NCBI GenBank assembly: GCA_027365415.1
Contig: DAHXNK010000010.1
Coordinates: 1-41,049 of the forward strand
DNA: 41,049 bases
From: Acidobacteriaceae bacterium
GTDB lineage: Bacteria > Acidobacteriota > Terriglobia > Terriglobales > Acidobacteriaceae
Direction of reading: 5' to 3'
Of this stretch, positions 6,789 to 15,321 are shown piece by piece (positions within the stretch are counted from its first letter, which is position 1; the number at the start of each line of letters is the position of its first letter). The notes under the pieces were generated by a model. That model was not told the origin of the DNA. It made no database searches and saw nothing but the letters and a program-made list of their open reading frames with translations. A program made the translations under genes and the position numbers.

Positions 6789-8843
6789 ATGAATACAGCC
6801 TCGCCGCATCTGGATGCGCGGGCGATGAGCGCCCGCATGACAAACAAGACAGACAAGATTCCCTTCTATGTAATGACTCCGATTTACTATGTGAATGCGC
6901 GTCCCCATTTAGGGCACACGTATACCACGGTTGCGGCTGACACCCTTGCGCGCTACAAAAGAATGCGCGGCTTCGACGTGCGATTTTTGACCGGCACGGA
7001 CGAGCATGGCCAAAAGATTGAACGCTCCGCCAATAAGGCAGGGAAGACCGCGCAAGCCTTTGCCGATGAGATTTCCGCAGAGTTTCGTTTCCTGTGGGCG
7101 CGCATGGGTCTGACCAACGACGATTACATCCGCACCACGGAGCCGCGCCACAAACGCGGCGTGCAGCGGCTCTTTACGGAGTTGCAGCAGCGCGGTTACA
7201 TCTACAAAGGCACGTACACGGGCCAGTATTGCGTTTCCGACGAGCTGTATGTGGATGCGCCTGAGGGCGCGCCTTGTCCCGATTGCGGACGGCCCACCGA
7301 GAGGGTGAGCGAGGAGAATTATTACTTTAAGCTGTCGGAGTTTGGCGACAAATTGCTGGCGTATTACGAGGCGCACCCGGATTTTATTCGCCCAGAATCG
7401 CGGCGCAATGAGGTGATGGCCTTTGTGCGCGGCGGGCTGAAAGACCTCTCCATCAGCCGCACCAGCTTCAACTGGGGCATTCCGGTTCCTGGTGATGAGA
7501 AACACGTCATCTACGTTTGGATGGATGCGCTGGCCAACTACATTACCGCGCTGGGTTATGGCAGTGACGCACCGGAAGATCAGGCGCGTTTTCAAAAATA
7601 CTGGCCTGCCGATGTGCAACTGCTGGGCAAGGAGATTAGCCGCTTCCACTGCGTCTACTGGCCCGCGTTTTTGATGGCCGCCGGATTGCCGCTGCCCAAG
7701 AGCTTTGTGGTGCATGGCTGGCTGCTGTTTGAGCAGAGCAAGATGTCGAAGTCGCGTGGCAACATTGTCCGCGCTGAAACGATTCTGGACGTTCTGGGCG
7801 CGGATGCGCTGCGATATTTCCTGCTGCGCGAGATTGTTTTTGGGCAGGATGGAAGTTTCAGCTTTGATGCTCTGGTGCAGCGGTATAACGCCGATCTGGC
7901 GAATGGTTACGGCAATCTGGTGAGCCGCACGCTGACCATGATTGGCAAGTATTTTGACGGCGTGGTGCCGGAGTCTACAGGGGAAGTCGAGACGGTCACC
8001 CCGGAAGCACGCACGGCGATTGTTAAAGTTGGTGGCTTGTTCGATTCGCTTGATTTCTCGCGAGCGTTAGAAACGATTTGGGTGTTTATAGCTGCCGTAG
8101 ATATTTACATCACAGCGAGCGCTCCTTGGAAGCAAGGCGCTGGTGTGCCAGACAAAGTGCAGCAGCAACACAGAGGACAGGTTCTCTACACGGCAGCCGA
8201 ATCCATTCGCATCATCACAGCGCTGGTCTATCCGGTCATTCCCGATGCGGCGGCGAAGGTCTGGGCACAGCTTGGTCTGGGCGACATTACGCAAGCCGAT
8301 CTAAAGGATTTGGAGTGGGGCGGTCTGAAGCCAGGAACGAAGCTCGGCACGCTTGGCCCGATCTTTCCCCGCGCAGAAAAGGAAGCGATCACTCGTATGC
8401 AGGAAAAAGAAGAAGCAGGCTTGGCCGAATCTACGGCTGCGGCAACACAGGTTCCCAGCGCTCCCGTAGCGGCTGCGCCCGTTGTGGCAGCGGCTCCCGC
8501 AGTTGCGGAAACGAAGACCATCACCATCGACGATTTTGCCAAGGTGGAGTTGCGCGTGGCGCAGATCAAAGTGGCCGAGCGGGTTGCAGGCGCGGATCGT
8601 CTGCTGCGGCTGGAGGTTGATCTGGGCTATGAGCAGCGGCAGATTGTCGCGGGCATCGCCGAGGCCTACGCGCCGGAGAGTTTGATTGGGCGCAAGGTGG
8701 TTATTGTTGCGAATCTCGCGCCGCGCAAGCTGCGCGGACTGGAATCCAATGGTATGGTGGTTGCGGCCTCGCTGGGAGAAAAAGGCAAGCCGGTGCTGGC
8801 GGGATTTCTCGAAGATATTGAAATTGGCGCGCGATTGAAGTAA
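6789..8843 (+). CDS. metG: Methionyl-tRNA synthetase
   Basis: Charges tRNA-Met; class I synthetase. The signature PHLGHTYTT lies close to the N-terminus and KMSKSRGN lies at 7740-7763. A zinc-binding connective peptide has a CPDC pair. After an Ala/Val/Pro-rich linker, a C-terminal EMAP/Trbp111-type tRNA-binding domain runs from about 8520 (VELRVAQIKVAERV) to the end, so this is the long dimer-forming form. The start is uncertain. ATG 6789 gives 684 residues; ATG 6837 (M-T-N-K-T-D-K-I-P-F-Y-V) gives 668 and matches the family N-terminus better, but a 7-bp hairpin replaces the expected ribosome site there. It is first of a run with tatD, yajQ and a polyprenyl synthase. Confidence 0.93.
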   Translation: MNTASPHLDARAMSARMTNKTDKIPFYVMTPIYYVNARPHLGHTYTTVAADTLARYKRMRGFDVRFLTGTDEHGQKIERSANKAGKTAQAFADEISAEFRFLWARMGLTNDDYIRTTEPRHKRGVQRLFTELQQRGYIYKGTYTGQYCVSDELYVDAPEGAPCPDCGRPTERVSEENYYFKLSEFGDKLLAYYEAHPDFIRPESRRNEVMAFVRGGLKDLSISRTSFNWGIPVPGDEKHVIYVWMDALANYITALGYGSDAPEDQARFQKYWPADVQLLGKEISRFHCVYWPAFLMAAGLPLPKSFVVHGWLLFEQSKMSKSRGNIVRAETILDVLGADALRYFLLREIVFGQDGSFSFDALVQRYNADLANGYGNLVSRTLTMIGKYFDGVVPESTGEVETVTPEARTAIVKVGGLFDSLDFSRALETIWVFIAAVDIYITASAPWKQGAGVPDKVQQQHRGQVLYTAAESIRIITALVYPVIPDAAAKVWAQLGLGDITQADLKDLEWGGLKPGTKLGTLGPIFPRAEKEAITRMQEKEEAGLAESTAAATQVPSAPVAAAPVVAAAPAVAETKTITIDDFAKVELRVAQIKVAERVAGADRLLRLEVDLGYEQRQIVAGIAEAYAPESLIGRKVVIVANLAPRKLRGLESNGMVVAASLGEKGKPVLAGFLEDIEIGARLK
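6818..6836 (+). other. 7-bp hairpin directly before the second candidate metG start
   Basis: GCGGGCG (6818-6824) and CGCCCGC (6830-6836) pair perfectly around a 5-base loop and end exactly at the ATG at 6837. Either it is part of the coding sequence of a longer MetG, or it would block ribosome access to that ATG. Confidence 0.5.
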
Positions 8844-8863
8844 GCGCGGCAGGGGACTCAGAA

Positions 8864-9778
8864 ATGCAAACCACGCTGGAGACGCAATTCGCGTTGGTCG
8901 ATTCGCACGCGCATCTGGACAGCGCTCGCTACGACGCGGATCGCGAGGCGGTGTTGCTACGCGCGCGCGAGGCGGGCGTGGAGACGATTCTGGCCGTTGG
9001 CATTGGCGATGGGCCAGCCACCATGCACGCGGCGCTGGAGTTGAGCCGCCAGTATGCTGGCGATGCGCGGATGCCGTGCCTCATGGTGAGCGCGGGTATC
9101 CATCCGCAAGAGGCGGCGATGGCGGATATCGCCGCGTTGGACAAGCTGAATGCGTTGGCAGCAGAGCCGGAGGTGGTAGCCATCGGCGAGATTGGCCTGG
9201 ATGATTACCACGCTGAGAATCCTGCGCTCGAAGTGCAGCAGCGTGTTTTTGCGCAGCAGATGGAGATTGCCGTTCAGCATAAGCTGCCGATTTTGATTCA
9301 TTGTCGTCCAGCAGGGGGCAGCCGTAGTGCGTGGGAAGAAACGCTCATTATGCTGGAAACGCAGTGGAAACCGACTGGTCTGGGTGGCGTGCTGCATTGC
9401 TTTACCGGAGCATGGGAAGAGGCGCGTCGGGCGATGGAGGCGGGATTTATGATCTCCTTTGCGGGCAATCTGACTTTCCCGAAGGCGCAGGCTCTGCGCG
9501 AGGTTGCGAAGCAGATTCCTCTGGATCGGCTGCTGGTGGAGACGGACGCGCCGTTTCTCGCTCCGGTACCGCATCGCGGCCAGCGCAATGAATCGGCGCT
9601 GGTGCGGCATGTGGCGGAGACGCTGGCGGAGATTCACGGAATAGATTTTGCAACAGTGGCGCGGACGACCACGGAGAATTTTTACAGATTTTTTGGCGCG
9701 CTTGGGAATCGGAACGTATCGCGCAATTTGAAGGCGGATGCGGATGCGCGCATTCCCAATTTGGCCAACAGGAAGTAA
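8864..9778 (+). CDS. tatD: TatD-family metal-dependent deoxyribonuclease
   Basis: TIM-barrel metal hydrolase of the TatD family, members of which degrade DNA 3' to 5' and act in repair. The metal ligands are all present in order: DSHAHLD near residue 14, GIHP (about 77), GEIGLD (about 107), LIHCRP (about 145), HCFTG (about 178) and ETDAPFLAP (about 226). Its 304 residues exceed the usual 255-265 because of a short N-terminal lead and about 30 extra C-terminal residues (after F-Y-R-F-F-G) with no recognisable domain. It starts 20 bases after metG with AGGGG upstream; the metG-tatD pair is a common bacterial arrangement. The substrate in this organism is not shown by the sequence. Confidence 0.9.
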   Translation: MQTTLETQFALVDSHAHLDSARYDADREAVLLRAREAGVETILAVGIGDGPATMHAALELSRQYAGDARMPCLMVSAGIHPQEAAMADIAALDKLNALAAEPEVVAIGEIGLDDYHAENPALEVQQRVFAQQMEIAVQHKLPILIHCRPAGGSRSAWEETLIMLETQWKPTGLGGVLHCFTGAWEEARRAMEAGFMISFAGNLTFPKAQALREVAKQIPLDRLLVETDAPFLAPVPHRGQRNESALVRHVAETLAEIHGIDFATVARTTTENFYRFFGALGNRNVSRNLKADADARIPNLANRK

Positions 9779-9796
9779 GGAAAAGAGGCGGAGAGT

Positions 9797-10297
9797 ATGG
9801 CAACAGAAAATTCATTCGATATTGTGAGTAAGGTTGATATTCAGGAAGTAAAGAATGCGATTGACCAGGCGCTCAAGGAGATTCGAGCGCGTTTCGATCT
9901 GAAGGACTCGAATTCCGATGTAAAGTTGGAGGGCGAGGAGAAGTTGCAGCTTGCCTCCGCCGACGAGTACAAGCTGAAGGCGGTAACGGAGATTTTGCAG
10001 CAGAAGCTGGCCAAGCGCGGGGTCTCATTAAAAGCGCTGACTTATGGCAAGCTGGAACCAGCGGCCAACTCCAGTGTGCGGCAGAAGGTGGATTTGCAGC
10101 AGGGGATTTCGATCGAGAAAGCCAAGGAAATTTCGCGGCTAATTAAGGATTCCAAGATCAAAGCGCAGGCTTCCATCCAGGGCGACACCGTGCGGGTGAG
10201 CAGCAAGGATCGCGACGCGCTGCAAGAAGTGATTGCGCTGCTGAAGAAGCAGGATTTGGGCATTGATCTGCAATTTACAAATTACCGCTCGAACTAA
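9797..10297 (+). CDS. yajQ: YajQ family nucleotide-binding protein (UPF0234)
   Basis: The 166-residue protein matches the YajQ family along its full length: N-terminal SFDIVSKVDIQEVKNAIDQA, central FDLKDSNSDVKLEG, and C-terminal DLGIDLQFTNYR. The family folds as two ferredoxin-like domains and binds nucleic acid or nucleotides; some members are described as cyclic-di-GMP effectors. A good ribosome site (GGAGAG) lies just before the ATG, 18 bases after tatD. The physiological role here is unknown. Confidence 0.9.
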   Translation: MATENSFDIVSKVDIQEVKNAIDQALKEIRARFDLKDSNSDVKLEGEEKLQLASADEYKLKAVTEILQQKLAKRGVSLKALTYGKLEPAANSSVRQKVDLQQGISIEKAKEISRLIKDSKIKAQASIQGDTVRVSSKDRDALQEVIALLKKQDLGIDLQFTNYRSN

Positions 10298-10347
10298 GCG
10301 GCGCATTCCGGTACGGTATAGACAGGGCAAAGGAAAGCGGAGCCATT

Positions 10348-11337
10348 TTGAGCACACTCGCCATAGCCACGGCCAAAGAGGTCTTCGATCTCATCCACGA
10401 CGATCTGCTTGCCATTGAGCAGGCGTTCGAGCAGGCGTGCAGCTCCGATGTTTCCGTTGTGATGGAGATTGCGGCGTATCTGCGTGAAGGCGGCGGCAAG
10501 CGGATACGCCCTTCGTTGTTGTTGCTGGCCGCGAAAGCTCTGGGATACCGGGGCGGGAGCGCCGTGCATCTGGGCGCAGTGGTGGAGATGATTCATACCG
10601 CCACGCTGGTGCATGACGACATTATTGACGAGGCGGACACGCGGCGCGGACGCCCATCTCCGAACAAGCAGTGGGGCAACTCCAAGTGTGTGCTGACCGG
10701 CGACTGGCTCTACATGCAGGCCTTTCGCATGGCGTTGGAGGAGCGCAACTTTCGCATTCTCGATCTTCTGATCCACCTGACGCAGCAGATGGTGGAAGGC
10801 GAGCTGCTGCAAATTGAATTGCAAGGGCGCGCCATTCAGGAGCAGGAATACTACGAACTCATTTATCGCAAGACGGCCTGCATGTTTAGGGTTTCCATGC
10901 AGCTTGGCTGCGTTTTGACTGGGGCTTCGCCAGAGGTGGAAGAGCGCATGGGCGAGTATGGGAGAAACTTGGGATTGGCGTTTCAGGTGGTCGATGATGT
11001 GCTCGATCTGACGGCAACCGAAGAGGTGCTGGGCAAGCCCACGGCCAGCGATTTGCGTGAAGGCAAGGCGACGCTGGCGGTTGTACATGCACTGGAAAAT
11101 GGAACGCCGGAAGATCGCGCTGCCATCCATGCCGTTTTGGAAGATCGATCCTTTGATCGTGTCAGCCATGAGCGCGTTCTGGAGATTCTGCGCCGCAACA
11201 AGTCGGTGGAGTACGCGATGCAGGTGGCCTACGCCTATGCGGAAACGGCGCGCGCGGTTACTGCGGAATTGCCGGAGTCGGAGTACAAGCGCGCTTTGCT
11301 TTGGGTGCCGGACTTTGTGGTAGCGCGGGAAAAATAG
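10348..11337 (+). CDS. Trans-polyprenyl diphosphate synthase (all-trans, long-chain)
   Basis: Condenses isopentenyl diphosphate onto an allylic diphosphate to build a polyprenyl chain, most likely the side chain of menaquinone. Both aspartate-rich motifs are intact: HDDIIDEADTRRGRPS (D90, D91, D94) and VVDDVLDLT (D216, D217, D220), as is the early GGGKRIRP motif. At 329 residues it fits octaprenyl/heptaprenyl synthases (IspB/HepT-like) better than farnesyl synthases. Chain length cannot be settled from the sequence. The TTG at 10348 is the most likely start, with AAAGGA and GCGGAG just upstream and no in-frame ATG before the conserved region. It lies 50 bases after yajQ and may share its transcript. 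Confidence 0.88.
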   Translation: MSTLAIATAKEVFDLIHDDLLAIEQAFEQACSSDVSVVMEIAAYLREGGGKRIRPSLLLLAAKALGYRGGSAVHLGAVVEMIHTATLVHDDIIDEADTRRGRPSPNKQWGNSKCVLTGDWLYMQAFRMALEERNFRILDLLIHLTQQMVEGELLQIELQGRAIQEQEYYELIYRKTACMFRVSMQLGCVLTGASPEVEERMGEYGRNLGLAFQVVDDVLDLTATEEVLGKPTASDLREGKATLAVVHALENGTPEDRAAIHAVLEDRSFDRVSHERVLEILRRNKSVEYAMQVAYAYAETARAVTAELPESEYKRALLWVPDFVVAREK

Positions 11338-11375
11338 TCGGAATTTTTCGCAATGTTGATTCGCTGGGTTCAGGA

Positions 11376-11405
11376 CTGACAGGTGCGGGAGTGAGCCGCT
11401 ACAAT
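11376..11405 (+). promoter_or_regulatory. Sigma-70-type promoter before the fused E1 gene
   Basis: CTGACA (11376-11381) and TACAAT (11400-11405) each match the consensus in five of six positions and are 18 bases apart. Transcription would start near 11412, leaving a leader of about 34 bases with AGGATGGGGA as ribosome site before the ATG at 11446. Confidence 0.55.
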
Positions 11406-11445
11406 ACCCTACGGCAGACATTTTTTCGCAGGATGGGGAACACGC

Positions 11446-13620
11446 ATGGCGCAGATCAGTACGGCAGGAGTCAAATCGCGTTCTTCCTATGCGGAAGCCG
11501 GATTGACTCGGCAGCAAATGGTGCAATTCTATCGGCTGATGTATCTGTCTCGCCGCATTGATGATCGAGAAATCGCGCTCAAACGACAGCAGAAGATTTT
11601 CTTTCAGGTCTCCTGTGCCGGACATGAGGCGTTGTTGATTGCCGCAGGCATGGCGCTCAAGCCCGGCTATGACTGGTTTTATCCTTACTATCGTGACCGT
11701 GCGCTTTGCCTCACTCTGGGCGTGACGCCGGAGGAGATGTTGTTGCAGGCTGTCGGCGCGGCTACGGACACGGCCAGCGGTGGACGCCAGATGCCCTCGC
11801 ACTGGACCAGCACGCGCTGGAACATTGTTACGCAATCCTCCGCCACGGGATCGCAGTGTTTGCAGGCGATTGGCTGCGCGGAGGCGGGCCGCTACTTTGC
11901 TAGACATCCTGAAGCGGCGTTGAAGTATGGAGGCGATTATCGCGCTTTCAAAGACGTGCGCTTTCAAGGCGATGAAGTGACCTACGTTTCTCTGGGCGAA
12001 GGCGCAACCAGTGAAGGCGAGTTTTGGGAGGCGATGAACACGGCCTCCAATGGCAAGCTGCCCATGCTTTTTGTTATCGAAGACAACGAGTATGCCATCT
12101 CCGTGCCCGTGGAGGTAAACACGCCGGGAGGGAATATCTCCCGATTGTTGGCGAATTTTCCGAATTTCTTTTTTGCGGAGATCGATGGCACCGATCCTGT
12201 AGCTAGCTATGCGGCTATGCGGGAGGCTGTGGCGTATTGTCGTGCTGGCAAAGGGCCGGCGCTGGTGCATGGGCATGTGATCCGGCCCTATTCCCATTCC
12301 CTTTCGGATGACGAGCGTTACTATCGGGCAGAATCGGAGCGCGAAGCGGATGCGTTGCGCGATCCCTTGCCGCGCCTGCAAATGTATTTGCTGCGCGAGG
12401 GCATTCTGGACGAACAGGGATTGACGCGCCTAGAAAATGAAGTAGACGAGGAGATTCACATTGCGGCGGATCGCGCGCTGCGGGCACCATTGCCGACGAC
12501 GGAAACGATTCTGAAACATATTTATTCCGAAGATCTGACGACGACTGCGGCAGCGTGGCAGAGCGAGCCGCAGCCAATTGCAGATGTCGCTGAGCATACG
12601 ATGGCTGAACTCATCAATACTTGTCTCGCTGACGAGATGCGGCGGGATGAGCGCATCGTGATTTTTGGCGAGGATGTGGCCGATTGCAGCCGTGAGGCAA
12701 GCATGAAAGACGAGCGCGTCAAAGGTAAAGGCGGCGTCTTTAAGCTGACGGCGGGCTTGCAGAAGAGCTTTGGCTCGGAGCGCGTCTTCAACTCCCCGCT
12801 GGCGGAGGCCAATATTATTGGTCGCGCCACGGGCATGGCCACGCGCGGCATGAAGCCCGTCGTGGAGATTCAATTCTTTGATTACATCTGGCCCGCCATG
12901 CACCAGCTCCGCAATGAGCTGCCGCTGATCCGCTGGCGCTCCAACGGAGCTTTTTCTTCGCCCATCGTGATTCGCGTGGCCATCGGCGGCTATCTGACCG
13001 GAGGATCCATCTATCACTCGCAGTGTGGCGAGAGCATCTTTACGCATACGCCTGGCATTCGTGTGGTGTTTCCCTCGAATGCGCTGGATGCGAACGGGCT
13101 GCTGCGCACAGCTATTCGCTGCGATGATCCGGTGCTGTTTCTGGAGCATAAGCGGCTCTATCGTGAGGCGTATGGCCGTGCCGCGTATCCTGGGCCGGAG
13201 TACACCATTCCCTTTGGCAAAGCCAAAACTGTGCGCGAGGGAAATCAGATCACCATCATTACCTATGGCGCGGTGGTGCCGCGCGCATTGCAGGCGGCGC
13301 AGCGAGCCGAGCGCGAACACAATCTTTCCGTGGAGATCATCGACCTGCGCACGCTCAGTCCCTATGACTGGGAGGCGATTGCCACCTCTGTGCGCAAGAC
13401 CAGCCGCGTCATTATTGCATATGAGGATATGTTGAGCTGGGGCTACGGCGCGGAGATTGCCGCGCGCATCGCGGACGAGCTTTTCGACGACCTCGACGCT
13501 CCAGTGCGGCGTGTTGCGGCCAAGGACGTCTTTGTGGCCTATCAGCCGTTGCTGGAGGATGCAATTCTCCCCCAGCCGGAGGACATTCTGCGAGCCATTA
13601 CCGATCTGGCGAGTTTCTAG
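11446..13620 (+). CDS. Fused alpha/beta E1 component of a 2-oxoacid dehydrogenase
   Basis: Thiamine-diphosphate enzyme that decarboxylates a 2-oxoacid and passes the acyl group to lipoyl-E2. Residues 1 to about 350 form the alpha subunit with the ThDP motif [10 protein letters not shown] (from residue 184) ending in the conserved Asn of [11 protein letters not shown]. From about residue 385 a complete beta subunit follows, with [20 protein letters not shown] and [11 protein letters not shown]. The two are normally separate genes; here they form one 724-residue chain. Similarity in style is to branched-chain (2-oxoisovalerate) dehydrogenases, but pyruvate cannot be excluded. No E2 or E3 gene is in the window. 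Its stop codon shares the bases CTAG with the stop of the convergent DoxX gene. Confidence 0.88.
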   Translation: MAQISTAGVKSRSSYAEAGLTRQQMVQFYRLMYLSRRIDDREIALKRQQKIFFQVSCAGHEALLIAAGMALKPGYDWFYPYYRDRALCLTLGVTPEEMLLQAVGAATDTASGGRQMPSHWTSTRWNIVTQSSATGSQCLQAIGCAEAGRYFARHPEAALKYGGDYRAFKDVRFQGDEVTYVSLGEGATSEGEFWEAMNTASNGKLPMLFVIEDNEYAISVPVEVNTPGGNISRLLANFPNFFFAEIDGTDPVASYAAMREAVAYCRAGKGPALVHGHVIRPYSHSLSDDERYYRAESEREADALRDPLPRLQMYLLREGILDEQGLTRLENEVDEEIHIAADRALRAPLPTTETILKHIYSEDLTTTAAAWQSEPQPIADVAEHTMAELINTCLADEMRRDERIVIFGEDVADCSREASMKDERVKGKGGVFKLTAGLQKSFGSERVFNSPLAEANIIGRATGMATRGMKPVVEIQFFDYIWPAMHQLRNELPLIRWRSNGAFSSPIVIRVAIGGYLTGGSIYHSQCGESIFTHTPGIRVVFPSNALDANGLLRTAIRCDDPVLFLEHKRLYREAYGRAAYPGPEYTIPFGKAKTVREGNQITIITYGAVVPRALQAAQRAEREHNLSVEIIDLRTLSPYDWEAIATSVRKTSRVIIAYEDMLSWGYGAEIAARIADELFDDLDAPVRRVAAKDVFVAYQPLLEDAILPQPEDILRAITDLASF

Positions 13621-14072
13621 ACTTCTGTTTTCTTTCCGGGCAGCAACTCGTCGATGGAAGCTGCGCCCGATCCCTTGATGAAGATGAGCAAGCAAAGAGC
13701 CAGCACCAGCAGGTGATACTCGTATCCCTCGCCCCTTGGCTGGCCAGACCAGTTCATAAAAAATCCGACATGGATGTGATACCGAAAGACGGCGACCAGC
13801 ATATCGGTGGCGATGCCGATGACCGCGATGCGACTGAGCAGTCCGACCAGCAGGCCAATGCCGCCGAGAAACTGGGCCATGATTGCCAACGCCGCTAGCG
13901 GTGCGGGAATGCCCATGCCTTGCTCAAACATATGTAGTGTGCCGGGGAATTTGTAACCACCGAACCAGCCGAGCGTAAGCTGTGCCCCGTGCATGAAAAA
14001 CACAAGGCCGAGAACCAAGCGGACGACCGTAAGGGTAAAGTCATGAGTTGTTTCCGTAATCTTGCACAACAT
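13617..14072 (-). CDS. DoxX family integral membrane protein
   Basis: A 151-residue protein with four hydrophobic segments and the DoxX hallmarks: an early [16 protein letters not shown] helix, a [14 protein letters not shown] helix and a last [12 protein letters not shown] helix. Members are small membrane proteins with proposed roles in thiosulfate oxidation or redox defence, but for most the function is unknown. The ATG at 14072 has AGGAGA eight bases upstream. It is convergent with the E1 gene (4-base overlap) and lies downstream of the Tol-Pal operon but 157 bases from cpoB, so it probably has its own promoter. Confidence 0.85.
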   Translation of the reverse strand: MLCKITETTHDFTLTVVRLVLGLVFFMHGAQLTLGWFGGYKFPGTLHMFEQGMGIPAPLAALAIMAQFLGGIGLLVGLLSRIAVIGIATDMLVAVFRYHIHVGFFMNWSGQPRGEGYEYHLLVLALCLLIFIKGSGAASIDELLPGKKTEV

Positions 14073-14193
14073 GATGCTTCTCCTGTCTGAAGATGAAAAT
14101 GTGACTGCTATGAGCGTGGCCTAAGTTATAGCAGAATGGATGGGGTTGCGGAAAGAGGGTATCCCTGTAGACAATACACGGCACGGAAGTGGA

Positions 14194-14218
14194 CTGCAGG
14201 CGGAGGCGTAGCCCGCAG
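14194..14218 (-). terminator. Possible weak terminator hairpin after cpoB
   Basis: CTGCAGGC (14194-14201) and GCCCGCAG (14211-14218) pair with one mismatch around a 9-base loop, 12 bases beyond the cpoB stop. No U-tract follows, so it may be an mRNA-stabilising end structure rather than an intrinsic terminator. Confidence 0.3.
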
Positions 14219-14229
14219 CCCGTTCCATC

Positions 14230-15198
14230 CTAGAAGGAATGCCCGGCTTGTGGCTTCTTGGGTTGTGTGATGGTATCCAGCTTATTGCGTGCCTGCACGG
14301 CCTCCGGCGTCTGCGGGTAGCGCTGGATTAGGGCGCGCAACTGGTGAATTGCAGCATCCTTTTGTCCCAGTGAGAGCAGAGACTCACCCCTGCGGAGTAT
14401 GGCAGCCGGAGCCTTGTTGCTGCCGGGATACTGCGACAGCAGGGCGCTGTATCCCTGAATAGCATTCTGGTAATCACCTTGGCGATAGGCGATCTCTGCC
14501 TGATAAAACTGTGCATTTCCGGCCAGATCATTTTGCGGGTAGAACTTGAGGACATCGCCAAATTCCTGATTGGCCAAGTTGTATTTAGCGGCATTATAGT
14601 CGCGCAGCGCCGATTGATAAAGTTGATTCACTGGCGGAGCTTGGAGAGACGGAGGTTGCGCCGTTTCATTCGGCGCGCTTATGCCGGAAGCTGTGTCTGT
14701 TGCGGCAGGGCCAACCACTCCACCGGGAATCTGACTGGATTGTCCAGCCTGGAGCGATTGCGATTGTTGTTGGAGGGTGTCCAAGGTTTTCTGCAATTTG
14801 TCCAACCGAGCGCGCAGCTCATCGACGGAGTCGTTGAGCGATTGTATCTGCCCAGAGACCTGGTCGATCTTTCCTGAATCGGCGCTCTGCGTGGTTTGCA
14901 TGGATTTCTGCATTGCGTCGAGCTGCGTCGATATCTTCGTCACGCTGGAGGTGGTTTGTTGCAGCATGTTGGTCAGAGCGCCCAGATGCGCCTCTTCCGA
15001 CTGTTGCATGGTCAACAGCATGGCCTGCAACTGCTGCACCTCCGTCTGCAATTCGATGATGTCTTTATTGGCCGCGAATGCTTGCGGAGCTTCCATGAGA
15101 AATGTCAGACAGAGAAGCGCGGGAAGAATGTAGGTGAATGGACGGCGCATGGGGGGGACAAGAGAACGAAAGACAACAGGACGAAAAATCGAAGACAT
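14230..15198 (-). CDS. cpoB: Periplasmic Tol-Pal associated protein CpoB (YbgF)
   Basis: Coordinates peptidoglycan synthesis with outer-membrane constriction in the Tol-Pal system. With the start at 15198 (GAGG 11 bases upstream) the 322-residue product has a signal peptide with hydrophobic ILPALLCLTFL and cleavage near AFA/AN (residue 42). A long Gln/Leu-rich coiled coil follows (about 50-150, the trimerisation part), then a Gln/Pro/Ala linker, and a C-terminal set of three TPR repeats (from QLYQSALRDYN to the end). A further ATG at 15147 would give a more compact signal peptide. It is last in the tol operon, separated from pal by 123 bases that hold a hairpin. Confidence 0.85.
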   Translation of the reverse strand: MSSIFRPVVFRSLVPPMRRPFTYILPALLCLTFLMEAPQAFAANKDIIELQTEVQQLQAMLLTMQQSEEAHLGALTNMLQQTTSSVTKISTQLDAMQKSMQTTQSADSGKIDQVSGQIQSLNDSVDELRARLDKLQKTLDTLQQQSQSLQAGQSSQIPGGVVGPAATDTASGISAPNETAQPPSLQAPPVNQLYQSALRDYNAAKYNLANQEFGDVLKFYPQNDLAGNAQFYQAEIAYRQGDYQNAIQGYSALLSQYPGSNKAPAAILRRGESLLSLGQKDAAIHQLRALIQRYPQTPEAVQARNKLDTITQPKKPQAGHSF

Positions 15199-15268
15199 AG
15201 TGGCTTTGCCTCGGATGCAGCCCATTCACGTCGCCAAGACACAACATGAATTCTGCTTAGGAAAAGTG

Positions 15269-15304
15269 TACGGCAGCATGGCCGATTTTGACTATGCTGC
15301 CGTA
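15269..15304 (-). promoter_or_regulatory. Intercistronic 11-bp perfect hairpin between pal and cpoB
   Basis: TACGGCAGCAT (15269-15279) and ATGCTGCCGTA (15294-15304) pair perfectly around a 14-base loop. On the transcribed minus strand it lies 17 bases after the pal stop and is followed by CACTTTTCC, a poor U-tract. It could partly terminate transcription or protect the upstream mRNA, setting pal above cpoB. Confidence 0.6.
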
Positions 15305-15321
15305 GGGCTAATGTGGAAAAA

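Noticed and set aside
10294-12381. Long minus-strand open frame of about 695 codons opposite the polyprenyl synthase and E1 genes
   Set aside because: It lies across two well-supported genes and their promoter. Its translation is rich in Arg, His, Gln and Leu with no recognisable motif, typical of the antisense frame of GC-rich coding DNA.
12430-13695. Minus-strand open frame of about 421 codons opposite the E1 beta half
   Set aside because: The E1 beta domain is fully conserved on the other strand, and this frame shows no family features.
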